A stretch of 64,000 nucleotides of DNA from Burkholderia cepacia (lineage in GTDB: Bacteria; Pseudomonadota; Gammaproteobacteria; Burkholderiales; Burkholderiaceae). The notes under the pieces are model-generated. The model saw only the letters and a list, made by a program, of their open reading frames with translations, was not told where the DNA came from and ran no database searches. Position numbers and translations under genes: made by a program. Location of the stretch: the NCBI RefSeq assembly GCF_001039005.1, contig NZ_LDWR01000015.1, forward strand, positions 23,856 through 87,855, read 5' to 3'. Below are positions 27,664-35,736 of the stretch, piece by piece. Position 1 is the first letter of the stretch. Every line of letters begins with the position of its first letter.

Positions 27664-29061
27664 TCACGACGATGTGCGGGCCAGCTCCTCTCCTTCGCGC
27701 GGCACCGACTGCGCGCGCGACAGCCGCGGAATATGCCGCCGCACCGCGAGCAGCGCGACGCACACCACGCCCATCGCAGCGGCGAGCATCGTCAGGTACG
27801 CGCTCGCCCCGCCCGTCGTGATCACGATCGCGCCCGCGAACGCGCTGAGGATCGCGCCGAGCCGGCCGAACGCGAGCGCGCTCGCAGTGCCCGTCGCGCG
27901 CACCGCCGTCGGGTAGATGTACGCGCAGAGCGCATACATCGTCGACTGCACCGCGTTGACGAACAGCCCGTGCAGGCCGAGCCCGACGATCAGCCAGCCC
28001 GTGTGACGGCTCGCATCGACGCCCATCAGCCACACCGCGCTCGCCGCGCCGCCGATGCTGCACAGCGCGAGCGGCCAGCGCGACCCGGCATGCGCGATCG
28101 CCCACGCGCACAGCAGCGCGCCGATCACGCCGCCGAGGTTGTACGCGGTGAGCCCCGCGCCCGCGACCGACACGCTCAGCCCGCTCGCCGCGAGCATCGT
28201 CGGCAGCCAGCTGAACGCCGCATACACGGCGAGCAGACACATGAAGAACGCGCACCACAGCGCGATCGTGTCGCGCGCCTGGCCGCTCGCGAACAGCGCG
28301 CCGAAGCCGCTGCGTCCACCGGGCACGCGTGCGTCCTTCATATCGGAAAACACGGTGCCCGGCGCGACCGGCCGCTGCATCCGCGCGAGCAGCGCGCCGA
28401 GTTCCGGCCAGCGCGCGGGGCGCCGTGCGAGATAACGCGGCGATTCGGGCAGTGCACGCACGAGCACGAAACCGAGCACGAGCGGCAGTGTGCCGCCCGC
28501 GAAGAACAGCCCGCGCCAGCCGTAGCGCGGCAATACCTCGTGCGCGAACAGGCCGGCCAGCATTCCGCCGAGCGGCACGCAGACGATCGTCGCCGTCACC
28601 ATCATCGTGCGGCGCCGCGCAGGCGTGTATTCGGCCGTCATCGTCGTGGCCGTCGGCAGCGCACCGCCGATACCGAGCCCTGCGAAGAAACGCAGTATCG
28701 CGATCGCGGTGACATCGGGCGCGAAGCCGATCGCGCAGGTCGCGATGCCGAACAGGAACACGCTGCCGATCACGGCCTGGCGGCGGCCGAAGCGATCCGC
28801 GACGATGCCCGCGCACGCGCTGCCGATGCCCATCCCGATCAGCCCGGCCGCGACCGCCGGTGCGAACGCGCCGCGCGTGATGCCCCATTCGCGGATCAGC
28901 ACCGGAATCGCAAAGCCGATCAACTGGCCGTCGAAACCGTCGAGCACGATCGCGAGCGCGGCGAGCAGCACCACGCAGCGCTGCATCGTCGTGAACGGCC
29001 CGTCGTCGAGCGTCGTGCCGATGTCGACCGACGGCGGCGGCACTCCGTCGCACGTGCTCAT
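27664..29061 (-). CDS. MFS transporter, aromatic acid:H+ symporter type
   Basis: A 465-aa major-facilitator protein with twelve predicted helices. It resembles the aromatic acid/proton symporters (PcaK/BenK group): VLDGFDGQLIGFAIPVL in helix 1, GIVADRFGRRQAVIGS in loop 2-3 and ALPESPRYLARRPARW at the central loop. Benzoate-like or anthranilate-like substrates are plausible, given that kynBUA, which yields anthranilate, is convergent with it. The start MSTCDGVPPPSV at 29061 is chosen because the upstream extension is not conserved. A TnpB element sits 140 bp upstream, in its promoter region. Confidence 0.86.
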   Translation of the reverse strand: MSTCDGVPPPSVDIGTTLDDGPFTTMQRCVVLLAALAIVLDGFDGQLIGFAIPVLIREWGITRGAFAPAVAAGLIGMGIGSACAGIVADRFGRRQAVIGSVFLFGIATCAIGFAPDVTAIAILRFFAGLGIGGALPTATTMTAEYTPARRRTMMVTATIVCVPLGGMLAGLFAHEVLPRYGWRGLFFAGGTLPLVLGFVLVRALPESPRYLARRPARWPELGALLARMQRPVAPGTVFSDMKDARVPGGRSGFGALFASGQARDTIALWCAFFMCLLAVYAAFSWLPTMLAASGLSVSVAGAGLTAYNLGGVIGALLCAWAIAHAGSRWPLALCSIGGAASAVWLMGVDASRHTGWLIVGLGLHGLFVNAVQSTMYALCAYIYPTAVRATGTASALAFGRLGAILSAFAGAIVITTGGASAYLTMLAAAMGVVCVALLAVRRHIPRLSRAQSVPREGEELARTSS

Positions 29062-29230
29062 GCGACCTCCCGTGCGCCGCGCATGCGCGGCAACGTGCGC
29101 GAGCGGCGCGCGGCAAGACAACGGCATTCGATGGCTTTCATCCGCTTTTGCTCCGAGAAACCCCGTCATTCATGGCGACGAGGAAAGGAGTGCCGTTGAC
29201 AGACGACGCTCCACCGTTAAAGTGACCAGC

Positions 29231-30283
29231 ATGATTCTTGTCTACCGCTACCGCGTGAAGTCGCTCAACGGACTGCTTAACAAACAGAGCCGCGCGGTGA
29301 ACTATGTCTGGAACTTTTGCAACGACACGCAAAAGCACGCGATCAAGTGGAGCAAGAGGTGGCCGACGGGTTTTGATCTGAACGTGCTGACAACCGGTAG
29401 CAGTAAGGAACTCGGCATCCACTCCGGCACGGTCAACGCAACGTGCGAGCAATACGCGAAGTCTCGCAGCCAGAACCGACGCCCTTACTTGCGCTATCGC
29501 GGCAGAAAATCGCTCGGCTGGGTACCACTGAAGGGCCGTGATCTGAAACGCGAGGGCGACGCGTTTCGTTTCGCCGGCAACACTTTCCGCGTGTTCAGCA
29601 GCCGTCCGCTTCCCGACGGCAAGATCAAGGACGGCACCAATTTCGCGCAGGACGCGCGCGGCAACTGGTTCCTGAACATCGTGATCGAAATACCCGATGT
29701 TCAAGCGCGCCCGATCCGTACCGGCGTCGGAATCGATCTCGGCCTGAAAGACTTCGCCACACTTTCGACCGGCGAAAAGTTGCCCAACGACCGGTTTGGT
29801 CGGCGCGCGGCTGCAAAGCTGGCGAAAGCCCAACGCGCGCGAAAGCACAAGCGGCATATCGCGAAGCTGCACGCCAAGGTGGCGAACGCCCGCGCCGATT
29901 TTCAGCACAAGCTCGCACTCGATCTGGTGCGGCGCTTCGATTACCTCGCGGTTGGCAATGTGTCGGCTGCGAAACTCGCCAGAACCAGGATGGCGAGAAG
30001 CGTCTATGACGCATCCTGGTCGTCCTTCCGAGACAAGCTCCGCTACAAGGCGATCGCGCACGGAGTCACATTCGAGGAAGTCGACGAAAGAGGTTCTACC
30101 CAGTCCTGTTCGGCGTGCGGGTCGAAAGACAGCACGACGCGGCCGAAAGGTATCGCGGGGCTGCGAATAAGAGAGTGGACCTGCAGTGAGTGCGGTGTCT
30201 TGCATGATCGAGATACCAACGCTGCGTTGAACATTCTCCGATGCGGACGTGCATCGCCAAGTGTGGGAATCCCCTGCCTTTAG
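29231..30283 (+). CDS. tnpB: RNA-guided endonuclease TnpB (IS200/IS605 OrfB)
   Basis: A 350-aa TnpB, the transposon-encoded ancestor of Cas12, which cuts DNA next to a short target motif using a guide RNA from the element's right end. The N-terminal wedge/REC part covers about residues 1-160. RuvC-I is GVGIDLGLKDFATLS (Asp169). The zinc ribbon is CSAC (293-296) and CSEC (318-321). RuvC-III is HDRDTNAALNIL (Asp326). The usual RuvC-II glutamate is absent: the strand reads YLAVGNVSAAKLA, with Gly242 at that place. Glu286 in EEVDERGSTQ is a candidate replacement, as in a widespread TnpB subgroup. The stop codon lies in the loop of the right-end hairpin. No tnpA is present, so mobilisation would need help in trans. 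Confidence 0.9.
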   Translation: MILVYRYRVKSLNGLLNKQSRAVNYVWNFCNDTQKHAIKWSKRWPTGFDLNVLTTGSSKELGIHSGTVNATCEQYAKSRSQNRRPYLRYRGRKSLGWVPLKGRDLKREGDAFRFAGNTFRVFSSRPLPDGKIKDGTNFAQDARGNWFLNIVIEIPDVQARPIRTGVGIDLGLKDFATLSTGEKLPNDRFGRRAAAKLAKAQRARKHKRHIAKLHAKVANARADFQHKLALDLVRRFDYLAVGNVSAAKLARTRMARSVYDASWSSFRDKLRYKAIAHGVTFEEVDERGSTQSCSACGSKDSTTRPKGIAGLRIREWTCSECGVLHDRDTNAALNILRCGRASPSVGIPCL

Positions 30284-30300
30284 GCACGGGAGGACGTCAA
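30150..30300 (+). ncRNA. Predicted TnpB guide (omega/reRNA) scaffold at the right end
   Basis: TnpB guide RNAs come from the 3' end of tnpB plus the right end, with the guide copied from the flank. Here the terminal hairpin TGCC-TTTA-GGCA (30275-30286) is extended by a CCC/GGG pairing across one mismatch. The element end GACGTCAA follows at 30293-30300. The guide would then begin at 30301 (GGCGTCTCCAGT...). The 5' limit is a guess from the usual RNA size. Structure was read by eye only. Confidence 0.55.
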
Positions 30301-30485
30301 GGCGTCTCCAGTTGCCCGGGCTGGCCCGTTGGCGCGTGCCCGGATCTCGTACTGCGCGGTCGGCCGGGCGCAACGCGTCAGCGCCGGCTCCGGTGTCTTG
30401 TCCAATCCGTCCCGAGCCGGCGCCATCGCACACGCGCGGCGCGCTCGTATCGTCGTGCGGCGCAAGCCGGCCGCCGGCCTGATGC

Positions 30486-31436
30486 TCAGTTCACCCGTGC
30501 GTCGATCAGCCGGACGAGCGCGAGCAGCGTCTCGGCGTGCGGCACCGCGACGCCCGCTTCGCGCGCGGCCGCGACGACCTTGCCGCTGATCGCGTCGATT
30601 TCCGTGCGGCGGCCCGCGAGCACGTCCTGCAGCATCGACGGGCGATGGCCGCGATGCGCGTGGATCGCATACTCGACGTTGCGTGCGATGCGTTCGCCGT
30701 CGACCTCGATACCCTTCGCTCGGGCGACGGCGGCCGTCTCGGCCGCGATCGCGAGCGCGAGCCGCGGCCCGTCGTGATGGTTGCCGAGCTGGTCGACCGT
30801 GCAGCCGGTCACCGCGCACAGCGTGTTGAGCGCCGCGTTGAACGCCACCTTCTCCCAGATCGCGGCCCACACGTCGGCATCTAGCGTGCACGCGAGCCCC
30901 GCGCGCGACAGCGTGTCGGCCACGGCCGTCGCGAACGGGCGTGCCACGCCGTCGGCCGTCATCATGCGGATCGTGCCCGCGCCGTGCGAGCGAACGTGCG
31001 CGGGCCCCGCGGCGTCGGCCGGCCACGTCGTCACACCGACCAGGATCCGTTCGAGCGGCACGAACGCATTCAGCGTCTCGACGTTGCCGAGCCCGTTCTG
31101 CAGCGTCAGCACGTACGTTCGCGACGTCAGCGACGCGCGCACGCCGTCGAGCGCGCTGCGCGTATGCAGCGATTTCGTGAAAACGATCAGCAGGTCGAAC
31201 GGTGTGTCGGGCGACGCGGCCGCGGCCGCATTCGCGGCGTCCGGCCGCACGGCCTGCAAATCGCGGATGCGCCGTTCGCCGCGATCGTCGTCGATGCGCA
31301 GCCCGTCGCGGCGGATCGCCTCGAGATGTGCATCGTTCACGTCGATCAGCGTGACGGCCTCGCCGCTTTCGGCCAGCAGCCCGCCGAACAACGAGCCCAT
31401 CGCACCCGCGCCCAGAATCGCGATCCTCATCGTCAT
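30486..31436 (-). CDS. panE: Ketopantoate reductase family (2-dehydropantoate 2-reductase)
   Basis: A 316-aa NADPH-dependent reductase of the ApbA/PanE family. The N-terminal Rossmann motif is ILGAGAMGSLFGGLLAE. The catalytic lysine lies in WEKVAFNAALNTLCAVTG, and the C-terminal helical domain ends with RPSMLQDVLAGRRTEIDAISG. The residue set fits true ketopantoate reduction. However, it is the last gene of an operon with benzoylformate decarboxylase and an aldehyde dehydrogenase (7 bp gap), so a different 2-oxoacid substrate is possible. The symbol is by family. Confidence 0.8.
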   Translation of the reverse strand: MTMRIAILGAGAMGSLFGGLLAESGEAVTLIDVNDAHLEAIRRDGLRIDDDRGERRIRDLQAVRPDAANAAAAASPDTPFDLLIVFTKSLHTRSALDGVRASLTSRTYVLTLQNGLGNVETLNAFVPLERILVGVTTWPADAAGPAHVRSHGAGTIRMMTADGVARPFATAVADTLSRAGLACTLDADVWAAIWEKVAFNAALNTLCAVTGCTVDQLGNHHDGPRLALAIAAETAAVARAKGIEVDGERIARNVEYAIHAHRGHRPSMLQDVLAGRRTEIDAISGKVVAAAREAGVAVPHAETLLALVRLIDARVN

Positions 31437-31443
31437 GGCCTCG

Positions 31444-32895
31444 TCAGAACGGATAGTGGCGTGGCGCCGTCTGCACGGTGATCCAGCGCAGGTCCGTGAA
31501 CGCCGCGATGCCGGCCTTGCCGCCGAAGTGGCCGAAGCCGCTGTCCTTCACGCCGCCGAACGGCATCTGCGCCTCGTCGTGCACGGTCGGGCCGTTCACG
31601 TGGCAGATGCCCGATTCGATGCGTGCCGCGACGCGCATCGCACGCGCGACATCGCGGCTGAACACGGCCGACGACAGCCCGAACGCGTTGTCGTTCGCGC
31701 AGCGGATCGCCGCCGCCTCGCCGTCGACGCGCACGATGCCCTTCACCGGGCCGAACGACTCTTCCGCGTAGATGCGCATCGCCGGCGTCACGTGGTCGAG
31801 CAGCGTCGCCGGGAACAGCGTGCTGTCGGCCTTGCCGCCGCACCGCAGTGTCGCGCCGTGCGCAAGCGCATCGTCGATCAGCGCGTTGCAGCGCTCGACG
31901 GCCTTCATGTCGATCAGCGAACCGAGGACGACGGGCCCTTTGCGCGGGTCGCCGAGCGGCAGCGACGCGGCCTTGGTGGCGAGCTTCGCGACGAACGCAT
32001 CGGCGATCGACGCGTCGGCGATGATCCGCTCGGTCGACATGCAGATCTGCCCGGAATTCGCGAACGCGCCGAACGCGGCCGCCGCGACCGCCGCGTCGAT
32101 ATCGGCATCGTCGAGCACGACGAACGGCGCCTTGCCGCCGAGCTCCAGCACCGACGGCTTCAGGTGGCGCGCGCACGCTTCGGCGACGATCCGCCCGACG
32201 CGCGTCGAGCCCGTGAAATTCACGCGGCGCACGGCCGGATGCGCGATCAACGCGTCGACGACGGCGCCCGCATCGTCAGGCGCGTTCGTCACGAAATTGA
32301 CGACGCCCGGCGGCAGCCCGGCCTCCTGCAGTGCCTCGACGATCAACCCGTGCGTGACGGGGCACAGCTCCGAACCCTTCAGCACGACCGTGTTGCCGCA
32401 CGCGAGCGGCAGCGCGAGTGCGCGCGTCGCGAGGATCACCGGCGCGTTCCACGGCGCGATGCCGAGCACGACGCCGGCCGGCTGCCGGACGCCCATCGCG
32501 AGCGAGCCGGGCACGTCGGACGGAATCAGCTCGCCGCCGATCTGCGTGGTCAGCGACGCGGCCTCGACGAGCCCGCTCGCGGCAAGGTGCACGTTGAAGC
32601 CGGCCCACAGCGCGGACGCGCCCGTCTCCGCCGCCATCGCGGCGCCGAACTGCTCGTGCTTCGCTTCGAGCGCGGCGGCCGCCTTCAGCAGCAGCGCGCG
32701 GCGCGCGCCTGGGCCGAGCGCGGCCCATTCGGGAAACGCGCGGGCGGCCGCGTCGGCCGCCGCGCGCGCATCGTCGACGGTGCACGCGGGCGCGACGGAC
32801 GCGATTTCGCCATCGAGCGGGTTGCGGCGCACGAAGGTCGCGCCGCTGGACGAATGGCGGCGTTCGCCGCCGATCAGCATCGATACGGTTTGCAT
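31444..32895 (-). CDS. Aldehyde dehydrogenase, aromatic-aldehyde type
   Basis: A 483-aa NAD(P)-dependent aldehyde dehydrogenase close to the salicylaldehyde/vanillin/benzaldehyde dehydrogenases. The coenzyme region is GIAPWNAPVILATRALALPL and NFTGSTRVG. The catalytic glutamate lies in LELGGKAPFVVLDDAD and the catalytic cysteine in FANSGQICMSTER. The C-terminal HDEAQMPFGGVKDSGFG is typical. It lies 30 bp behind the benzoylformate decarboxylase gene, which produces benzaldehyde, so oxidation of benzaldehyde (or a substituted form) to benzoate is the natural inference. Confidence 0.87.
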   Translation of the reverse strand: MQTVSMLIGGERRHSSSGATFVRRNPLDGEIASVAPACTVDDARAAADAAARAFPEWAALGPGARRALLLKAAAALEAKHEQFGAAMAAETGASALWAGFNVHLAASGLVEAASLTTQIGGELIPSDVPGSLAMGVRQPAGVVLGIAPWNAPVILATRALALPLACGNTVVLKGSELCPVTHGLIVEALQEAGLPPGVVNFVTNAPDDAGAVVDALIAHPAVRRVNFTGSTRVGRIVAEACARHLKPSVLELGGKAPFVVLDDADIDAAVAAAAFGAFANSGQICMSTERIIADASIADAFVAKLATKAASLPLGDPRKGPVVLGSLIDMKAVERCNALIDDALAHGATLRCGGKADSTLFPATLLDHVTPAMRIYAEESFGPVKGIVRVDGEAAAIRCANDNAFGLSSAVFSRDVARAMRVAARIESGICHVNGPTVHDEAQMPFGGVKDSGFGHFGGKAGIAAFTDLRWITVQTAPRHYPF

Positions 32896-32925
32896 GGATT
32901 CTCCGCAAAAGACGCGCGCCGCGCG

Positions 32926-34533
32926 TCAGGCAATCTCGACTTCGACGACGACCGGCGTCGCGGCATGCAGCGCATCGGTCAGCGTGTCGCGCAGGCGCGC
33001 CGCGTCGGCGACGCGCACGCCGCGGCAGCCCATCCCTTCGGCGAGCGCGACGAAATTCAGGTCGGGCAGATCGGTGCCCTGCACCGGGTCGCCGGGGCCG
33101 AAGCCGAACACGGGCGCGAAATCCTGCAACGCCGCATAGCGCCGGTTGTTCAGGATCACGAACGTGATCGGCAGCTTCAGTTGCGCGGCGCTCCACAACG
33201 CCTGGATCGAATACAGGCTCGAGCCGTCGCCGATCAGCCCGATCACGCGCCGGCCCGGCTGCGCGAGCGCGACGCCGACGGCGGCCGGCATCCCGTAGCC
33301 GAGCCCGCCGCTGTCCATCGTGTAGAACGTGCCGCTGCGCGTGAACGGCAGGTGTTCCTGCATCACGGGCCGCGCGCTCGGCGCTTCCTCCACGACGATG
33401 TCGTGCGCGTCGCGCACGTCGGCGAGCGTCTGCAGCGCGAACGCGGCCGACATGCGCTCGCCGGCGGCCGGCGCGTCGACGCGCACGCGCGGCGGCCGCG
33501 GCGCGGGCATCGGCCGCTCGGGCGGCGCCGGGCGCGCCAGCAGGTCGCGCGCCGCGAGCCGCAGGTTGCCGACGACCGCGTCGCCCGACGGCGTCCACGC
33601 GGCGACGCCCGGATCGTCGACGAGCTGCACGAGCACCGCACCCGGCGGCACGTGCGGGCCGAAGCCTTCGATGTGATAGGTGAACGCGGGCGCGCCGAAC
33701 GCGAAGACGAGGTCGTGCCCGTCGAGCCGCGCGACGATCTTCTCGCGGATCGCGGGCAGGAAGCCGCCGAACAGCGGATGGTCCTCGGGGAAGCTGCAGC
33801 GCCCCGACATCGGCGCGACGTACACGCGCGCCCGGTGCCGCTCGGCGAGCCGCACGACGTCGTCCCACGCGCCCGCACGATCGACGGCCGCGCCGACCAC
33901 GAGCGCGGGACGCCGCGCGGCGTCGAGCGCGTCGCCGAGCCGCGCGAGCGCGTCGGGATCGGGCCGCACGACGCTGCTGACGTCGCGCCGCGGCAGCAGC
34001 TCGGCCGGCTGGTCCCAGTCGTCGACCGGGATCGACACGAACACCGGGCCGCGCGGCTCCTGCATCGCGATGCGGTATGCCCGCGCGATCGCGGCCGGCA
34101 CGTCCTGCGCGCGTGCCGGCTCGATGCTCCATTTCACGTACGGCTTCGGCAGCTCGGCGGCCTGCGTCGCGCCCAGGAACGGATCGAACGGCAGGATCGC
34201 GCGCGCCTGCTGGCCCGCGGTGACGACCAGCGGCGTGCGGTTCTTGAACGCGGTGAAAAGATTGCCCATCGCATTGCCGACACCCGCCGCGGAATGCAGG
34301 TTGACGACCGCCGCATTGCCGGTGGCCTGCGCATGGCCGTCGGCCATCCCGACCACGACGGCCTCGTGCAGGCCGAGCACGTAGCGGAAATCGGCCGGGA
34401 AATCGCGGAACATCGGCAGTTCGGTCGAACCGGGATTGCCGAACACGCGGTCGATGCCGAACTGGCGAAGCAGGTCGATGACCGCGTCGCGAACGGTGAC
34501 GGGTGCGGCGGATGGGGGCGGATGGCCGGACAT
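32926..34533 (-). CDS. mdlC: Benzoylformate decarboxylase-like ThDP enzyme
   Basis: A thiamine-diphosphate decarboxylase (535 aa) that converts benzoylformate to benzaldehyde in the mandelate pathway. The N-terminal RVFGNPGSTELPMFRDFP, the ThDP glutamate in GLHEAVVVGMADGHAQATG, LHSAAGVGNAMGNL and the C-terminal GDGSSLYSIQALWSAAQLKLP...NNRRYAAL cofactor motif match MdlC-type enzymes. The start at 34533 (MSGHPPPSAAP) has a GAGGAG ribosome site. A longer form from 34584 is possible. No mandelate racemase or dehydrogenase is present here, so the substrate is inferred. It is divergent from a LysR gene. Confidence 0.85.
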   Translation of the reverse strand: MSGHPPPSAAPVTVRDAVIDLLRQFGIDRVFGNPGSTELPMFRDFPADFRYVLGLHEAVVVGMADGHAQATGNAAVVNLHSAAGVGNAMGNLFTAFKNRTPLVVTAGQQARAILPFDPFLGATQAAELPKPYVKWSIEPARAQDVPAAIARAYRIAMQEPRGPVFVSIPVDDWDQPAELLPRRDVSSVVRPDPDALARLGDALDAARRPALVVGAAVDRAGAWDDVVRLAERHRARVYVAPMSGRCSFPEDHPLFGGFLPAIREKIVARLDGHDLVFAFGAPAFTYHIEGFGPHVPPGAVLVQLVDDPGVAAWTPSGDAVVGNLRLAARDLLARPAPPERPMPAPRPPRVRVDAPAAGERMSAAFALQTLADVRDAHDIVVEEAPSARPVMQEHLPFTRSGTFYTMDSGGLGYGMPAAVGVALAQPGRRVIGLIGDGSSLYSIQALWSAAQLKLPITFVILNNRRYAALQDFAPVFGFGPGDPVQGTDLPDLNFVALAEGMGCRGVRVADAARLRDTLTDALHAATPVVVEVEIA

Positions 34534-34632
34534 GCTCGGGTGACTCCTCGATGGCTTGGCGGTTTCCACAGTATCGAAGTGCAAGCCATTCTCGGATACT
34601 GTATTTTTTGCGATAAGCCATTACATTCCGGC

Positions 34633-35544
34633 ATGACTTTCGATCTCCGACAATTGCGCGCCTTCACGACGATCGTCGCGTGCGGCAGCCTCGGCCGCGC
34701 GGCCGACGCGCTGCATGTGACGCAGCCGGCGCTGAGCCGGATCCTGAAGCGGCTCGAGGACCAGGTCGGCGCGCCGCTGTTCGAGCGCCATTCGAAGGGC
34801 GTGCAGCTCACCGCGTTCGGCGACGCGTTGCTGCCGCACGCGACGCTGCTGCAGCACGAGGCCGAGCACGCGCGCGAGGAGCTCGACGCGATGCGCGGGT
34901 TCGCGAAGGGCACGATCAAGGTCGGCGCGGTGGGCAGCATCGCGAGCCTCGTGCTGCCGGTCGCGGTCGGCCGCGTGCTCGACCGCTGGCCGAACCTGCG
35001 CGTCGAGATCATCGAAGGCGTGTGGGACCGGCTCGCCGAAGGGCTGAACAAGCACGAGATTGATCTCGCGCTGTCCGCGCACGGGCCCGACACCGACGAG
35101 ATCGTCGCGATTCCCGAGTGCCGCTGGGAAGATCGCAGCCATATCGTTGCGGCGCCGCACCATCCGCTGCGCGCGCTCGGCCGCGCGCCGACACTCGCCG
35201 ATACGCTGGATGCGCGCTGGGCGATTCCGCCGCGCGGCACCGCGCCGTTCGACCACATGCGCGCGACCTTCGACGCGCACGGGCTCGCGCTGCCCGACAT
35301 CGCGGTCGAGACGCGCTCGGTCACGACGCTGAAGAGCCTTGTCGCTCACGCGGGTTTCCTGAGCTGGATGGCCGAGCCGATGTATGGCGCCGAGCAGCGC
35401 GCCGGCACGATCGACACGCTGCCCGTGCGCGAGGTCGTCGCGGTGCGCACGCTCACCGCGTTCCGGCGCCGCCACGGGATCCTGCCGGGGCCGGCCGGCA
35501 AGCTGCTCGACGAACTCGTCGCGCTCACGCGCGAGGGGCGCTGA
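34633..35544 (+). CDS. LysR-family regulator divergent from the mdlC operon
   Basis: A 303-aa LysR-type regulator. The winged helix-turn-helix is MTFDLRQLRAFTTIVACGSL with GRAADALHVTQPALSRILKR. The effector domain runs from residue about 90 (KVGAVGSIASLVLPVAVGRV). It starts 99 bp from the mdlC start, on the other strand, so it most likely controls the mdlC-aldehyde dehydrogenase-panE operon and itself. The intergenic AT-rich stretch near 34596-34615 would hold the binding sites, but no clear T-N11-A box stands out. Confidence 0.87.
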   Translation: MTFDLRQLRAFTTIVACGSLGRAADALHVTQPALSRILKRLEDQVGAPLFERHSKGVQLTAFGDALLPHATLLQHEAEHAREELDAMRGFAKGTIKVGAVGSIASLVLPVAVGRVLDRWPNLRVEIIEGVWDRLAEGLNKHEIDLALSAHGPDTDEIVAIPECRWEDRSHIVAAPHHPLRALGRAPTLADTLDARWAIPPRGTAPFDHMRATFDAHGLALPDIAVETRSVTTLKSLVAHAGFLSWMAEPMYGAEQRAGTIDTLPVREVVAVRTLTAFRRRHGILPGPAGKLLDELVALTREGR

Positions 35545-35666
35545 CCGCGTTTCCCGGCCGGCCGCTCCCGGCCCGCTCCCCCCTTCCCGCCTGCCCTGCC
35601 CGCGCGCCGCCGCAGCGCACCATCGAAATGCCGTTTCCCCGCCTTGACTTTCGCTCGCCTGAATAC

Positions 35667-35697
35667 GATCATTCGCTCACACGACGAGCAAATGATC
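35667..35697. promoter_or_regulatory. 31-bp dyad upstream of dalD, probable operator
   Basis: GATCATT (35667-35673) pairs with AATGATC (35691-35697), and inside it GCTC (35675-35678) pairs with GAGC (35686-35689). The dyad ends 40 bp before the dalD start, where an operator would repress or activate. The 9-mer CGAATGATC (as reverse complement at 35667-35675) recurs upstream of the polyol ABC operon at 50445-50453. The SorC-type regulator encoded at 38.8 kb is the likely binder. Confidence 0.6.
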
Positions 35698-35736
35698 TAG
35701 TCGACAGGAAAGACTGGCACGAACAGGAGACACCGG

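Larger units (their letters stand above)
29201..30300 (+). mobile_element. IS200/IS605-type single-gene element (tnpB only)
   Basis: The element carries tnpB and no tnpA. The proposed left end follows a TTGAC pentamer (29196-29200), the kind of target motif these elements insert behind. The proposed right end is the hairpin and AGGACGTCAA at 30291-30300, which matches the usual right end of this group. There is no target duplication or terminal inverted repeat, as expected for the family. The base composition is visibly less GC-rich than the neighbours. It lies between the MFS gene and panE. The right end is well supported. The left end is an estimate. Confidence 0.72.

Noticed and set aside
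29231..30283. TnpB as a plain pseudogene
   Set aside because: Although the usual RuvC-II glutamate is absent, the frame is intact, both aspartates and the zinc ribbon are present, and the length is normal for this subgroup. A rearranged active site is more likely than decay.
34596..34604. ATACTGTAT as a LysR-binding dyad between mdlC and the LysR gene
   Set aside because: The arms are only 4 bp and do not form a T-N11-A box at the usual distance. Too short to support.
30781..35544. A 1587-codon open frame on the plus strand running through the mdlC operon into the LysR gene
   Set aside because: Only its last 303 codons (from 34633) have LysR homology. The rest is the reverse shadow of the aldehyde dehydrogenase, decarboxylase and panE genes in GC-rich DNA.
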